NCBI GenBank assembly: GCA_013407085.1
Contig: JACCGJ010004867.1
Location: forward strand, 1 to 64,000
DNA: 64,000 nt
Direction of reading: 5' to 3'
Origin: Atriophallophorus winterbourni
Taxonomy: Eukaryota; Platyhelminthes; Trematoda; Plagiorchiida; Microphallidae
Below are positions 61,320-64,000 of this stretch, one piece after another. A program made the translations under genes and the position numbers. Below the pieces are notes generated by a model. It made no database searches. It saw only the letters and a list, made by a program, of their open reading frames with translations, and was not told the DNA's origin. How positions within the stretch are numbered: the first letter of the stretch is position 1; every line of letters begins with the position of its first letter.

Positions 61320-62160
61320 GGTTCCAAGGTTGTCAAAGCCGGGGCGTTTTGGGGATAAGCTCCCAATTCTAAAAATGCTCCAATGGCACGCGTCTCATAT
61401 AGCCTCTGACAACCAAGTCCAGCTCCTGGCCTGCACGCGTGGTCCTGTGCGATCCGGCGGAACTGCTTCTACTGACAGGAGAAAGGGCGAAGGCGGCTGA
61501 CTGGCGCCTCAAAACCAGCATGCTTCGGGCAGGTGGAGCTCGTAAGTCCATGAAGGCGGTCCACCTGGGGGAAGGAAAACCCTTATCTCAAACCTCCACT
61601 GCCTTGTGGCTACATCCATTCATGGAAAAGGCTTCAGGAGTCAACCTCGAGGAAAAATCCGGAGCCGGAGTCCCGTTAGGCAGTCCGAAGTTTTTTTTTA
61701 CAACTTCGCCCTGCCAACTTCTGCGACGGCATCGTTGTCCAAACGTATCAGCCTAGCTGTTCCTTTGGTTCCGATGGTGCCGTGGAGAGGGAGCACTTGC
61801 TGCATGGGCAACAGCTAGTTCTCCACTTTGAACTGCCTGGCGTACATCACAACGCACCAATGGAGAGGACACTCCATTCCGCTTCTGCGGATAATAACAC
61901 GGGAAGCAGCAGATACCGGTTAAAAGCTATGGCTCGATTGGCGTAGATCTCAGCGCCTGGGGCTGCTTTCGACGGTGGGAGAGACTTTCAGGTCTCATTG
62001 GACGGCTACCGCCCGCCTCAAGCTGGGCAGCCCCCAGCCAATATGGTGCCGTCTCGCCACGGTCTGCTATCCTCATTGGGTGCATGGGGATTAGGAATCA
62101 ACCGACAAGCAGACTGTTATTTTCGCACCAGCGAAACCAACTACGAAAAAACAAATGTCA
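61320..62160 (+). other. GC-rich 5' leader of the last LINE
   Basis: Base composition shifts visibly from AT-rich to GC-rich (GTGCGATCCGGCGGAAC, AGGCGGTCCACCTGGGG, GGCTACCGCCCGCCTCAAG) up to the endonuclease start. It is interpreted as the 5' UTR or internal promoter region. Its left edge is approximate. Confidence 0.5.
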
Positions 62161-62501
62161 TTTCTGAAACTGGGAACCTGGAACGTCCGGTCCATGCTTC
62201 CTGGATTTCACGACGACGTCTCGAATATCAGAGGCGTAAGAAAATCTGCTGTTATTAACAACGAGTTAAAGAGACTAAAAGTCGACGTGGCAGCCCTACA
62301 AGAGACGCGATTACCAGACACTGGTAAGCTGACAGAAAGAGATTACACGTTTTTTTGGAAAGGAAGGGGTTCTGATGAGCCCGACTGCATGGAGTTGGGT
62401 TTGCCGTTCGAAACGACCTTCTAAAAGCAACTGAACCGAGCAGCAGCGGGAGCGAACGGATTTGGACTCTAAATCTGAGGTGCATTACTGGTAACATTAC
62501 G

Positions 62502-63191
62502 TTGGTAAACGTTTATGCGCCGACGCTCTCTGCGACGACTACTGAAAAAGACGCTTTTTATTACAACCTCGCAACAGTCCTGAAAAACGTGCCACAAAGA
62601 AACTGTGTAGGGGTATTGGGTGATTTCAATGCTAGAGTTGGTGCGGATTACGAATCTTGGCAAAGCTGTCTCGGGAAATTCGGTGTAGGTAAAACTAATG
62701 AAAATGGACTACGCCTTTTAGAATTATGCACACAGTTCAGTCTCTGTGTTAGTAACACTTTCTTCCAAACAAAACTACAGCATAAGGTCTCTTGGAAACA
62801 TCCTCGCTCTAAGCACTGGCACCAGCTTGATCTTATTCTTGTTAGGCGCACTAATATAGGAAGCGTACTTCTCACCAGATCATATCACAGCGCAGACTGT
62901 GACACTGATCATTCACTGGTTTGTGCAAAACTGAAGCTTTCCGACACGAGATTTCACCGCACCAAATTGTCTGGTAAGCCTAGGATTGACGTCACCCGCA
63001 TGTGCGAACCTAATCTAGCTGCGCGATTTGCAAAAGCCTTCACAGCCGAGTTCAGCAAGACAACCCACTTGAATCGGCTTCAGAAAACTGGGAATCGATT
63101 AAAAACAGCATATGCCGAGTCGCACTTTCCACTTTCGGTCCGAAGAAAGCTCGAACGAGCGACTGGTTCGAAGCAAAAGCTTCTGAGATGA
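62502..63191 (+). pseudogene. LINE endonuclease, main open part
   Basis: This frame has most of the AP-endonuclease core, with Asp and Asn of GDFNARVG near 62620 and the terminal Asp-His near 62905. The start of the domain lies in the frame at 62155-62424, so the ORF is split by a shift. Confidence 0.8.
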
Positions 63192-64000
63192 CTGCTGTGT
63201 TGGATGAGAAACGGTCAGCATTCTTGAGGTTCAAAGGTATGCCAACAGATGAAAACTTACGACTTTTAAGAGCAGCCAGAAATAAGGTCCAACAGACTGC
63301 AAGGCGATGTGCAAATGACTACTGGACAGAAATTAGCCTTAGTATCCAAAAAGCTGCGGATACTGGAAATTTTCACGGCATGTATGATGGGATCAAGAGA
63401 GCCATTGGTCCAAACAAACATAAAATGGCTCCCATTAAGTCTGTATCTGGTGACCCGATTGTGGACAAAACTCAGCAGATGGAAAGATGGGTAGAGCACT
63501 TCTCCTCCCTCTACTCTAGGGACAGTACGGTTTTACCACATGTATTTGAAAATTTCGAGCGGTTGCCGACTATTGAATATCTAGATACTCCCCCTACTCT
63601 TGATGAGCTCAATAGAGCAATCGACCGCTTAGCGAATGGGAAGGCCCCTGGTGACGACGGAATTCCACCTGAGCTCATCAAATGCGGTAGAGCAGCATTA
63701 TTACAACCGCTTCACCATTTGCTTCTTCAGTGCTGGCAGGAGGGGGGTGTCCCACAAGAGATGCGAGACACAAAGATCATCACGCTATTTAAGAATAAGG
63801 GTGACAGAGGCGACTGCAACAATTACAGAGGAATCTCCCTTCTGAATGTTGTAGGCAAATTGTTTGCTAAAGTCTTACAGATCCGGCTGCAAGTTTTAGC
63901 TGATAGAATTTACTCCGAATCTCAATGTGGCTTTCGCAAGGGAAGATCGACCGTTGACATGATCTTCTCCCTAAGACAACTTCAAGAAAAGTGTCGGGAA
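63090..64000 (+). CDS. LINE reverse transcriptase, partial (open at the window end)
   Basis: It is open from about 63090 in the frame of the ATG at 63188. NWESIKNSICRVALSTFG, then DWFEAKASEMTAV, link the endonuclease to the RT. RT blocks 1-4 are recognisable and unbroken. The YADD-type catalytic box would lie beyond base 64000. Confidence 0.85.

Larger units (their letters stand above)
62155..64000 (+). mobile_element. LINE with endonuclease and reverse transcriptase, cut by the window edge
   Basis: The AP-endonuclease domain starts LGTWNVRSMLPGF and continues LQETRLPDTGK, VNVYAPTLS, GDFNARVGADYESW, HQLDLILV and DTDHSLVCAKL. The RT follows: NGKAPGDDGIPPELIK, NNYRGISLLNVVGKLFAKVL, SQCGFRKGRSTVDM. 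Frameshifts occur near 62390 and near 63085; after the second the frame stays open to base 64000. The family is close to the endonuclease-reverse transcriptase (RTE/BovB-like) type; the clade call is tentative. Confidence 0.88.

Noticed and set aside
1..64000. CRISPR arrays, bacterial operons, ribosome binding sites, tRNA or rRNA genes
   Set aside because: The DNA is eukaryotic with spliced exons. No regularly spaced repeats and no convincing tRNA or rRNA structure were seen by eye; a tRNA scan could not be run.

Overview
The window is animal nuclear DNA: one very large, intron-rich gene on the + strand followed by repeat-rich DNA full of decayed retrotransposons. The AT-rich introns, the GT-AG splice sites and the non-LTR and Ty3/Gypsy families present suggest a parasitic flatworm, most likely a digenean fluke. 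That placement is an inference from the style of the elements; no species marker was seen.

Region 1 (about 1-1269): no confident exon. Much of the first 600 bases is an LTR-like repeat with relatives at 30.6-30.8 kb (+) and 40.5-41.2 kb (-). A 25-base candidate micro-exon lies at 1120-1144.

Region 2 (1270-48970): the ATM kinase gene. I could place 39 coding exons, and all 38 junctions agree in reading phase. Together they give 3263 codons plus a stop. The order is N-terminal helical repeats (1.3-16.7 kb), repeats leading into the FAT domain (18.3-39.9 kb), the PI3K-like kinase domain (42.7-44.9 kb), the regulatory linker (47.6 kb) and the FATC tail ending in TAA at 48968-48970. By comparison with human ATM about 110 N-terminal residues are missing; they lie in the first 1.2 kb or before the window. 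ATM is the apical DNA double-strand-break and oxidative-stress kinase. Residue numbers below count from the first complete codon of the exon at 1270.

The introns hold many copies of a short dispersed retroposon with a CATA-type tail (repeat A), pieces of a second dispersed repeat (repeat B), four 3'-terminal LINE fragments (31.7, 35.3, 36.9 and 46.3 kb) and a tandem duplication at 47.0 kb. The LINE at 46.3 kb carries a 12-base target-site duplication inside a repeat-B copy.

Region 3 (48971-64000): no host gene recognised. It holds a decayed LINE on + (51.35-53.45 kb), a broken Ty3/Gypsy element on + (about 53.95-57.81 kb), a decayed LINE on - (58.27-60.53 kb), and the 5' part of a better preserved endonuclease/reverse-transcriptase LINE on + (about 61.3 kb to the window edge) with a GC-rich leader.

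Nothing here looks like a wholly new biological system. The points most worth checking are the apparent lack of the Ser1981-type SQ site in the FAT loop of this ATM, its extra length, a candidate 30-base in-frame intron, and the nested retroelement history of the introns.
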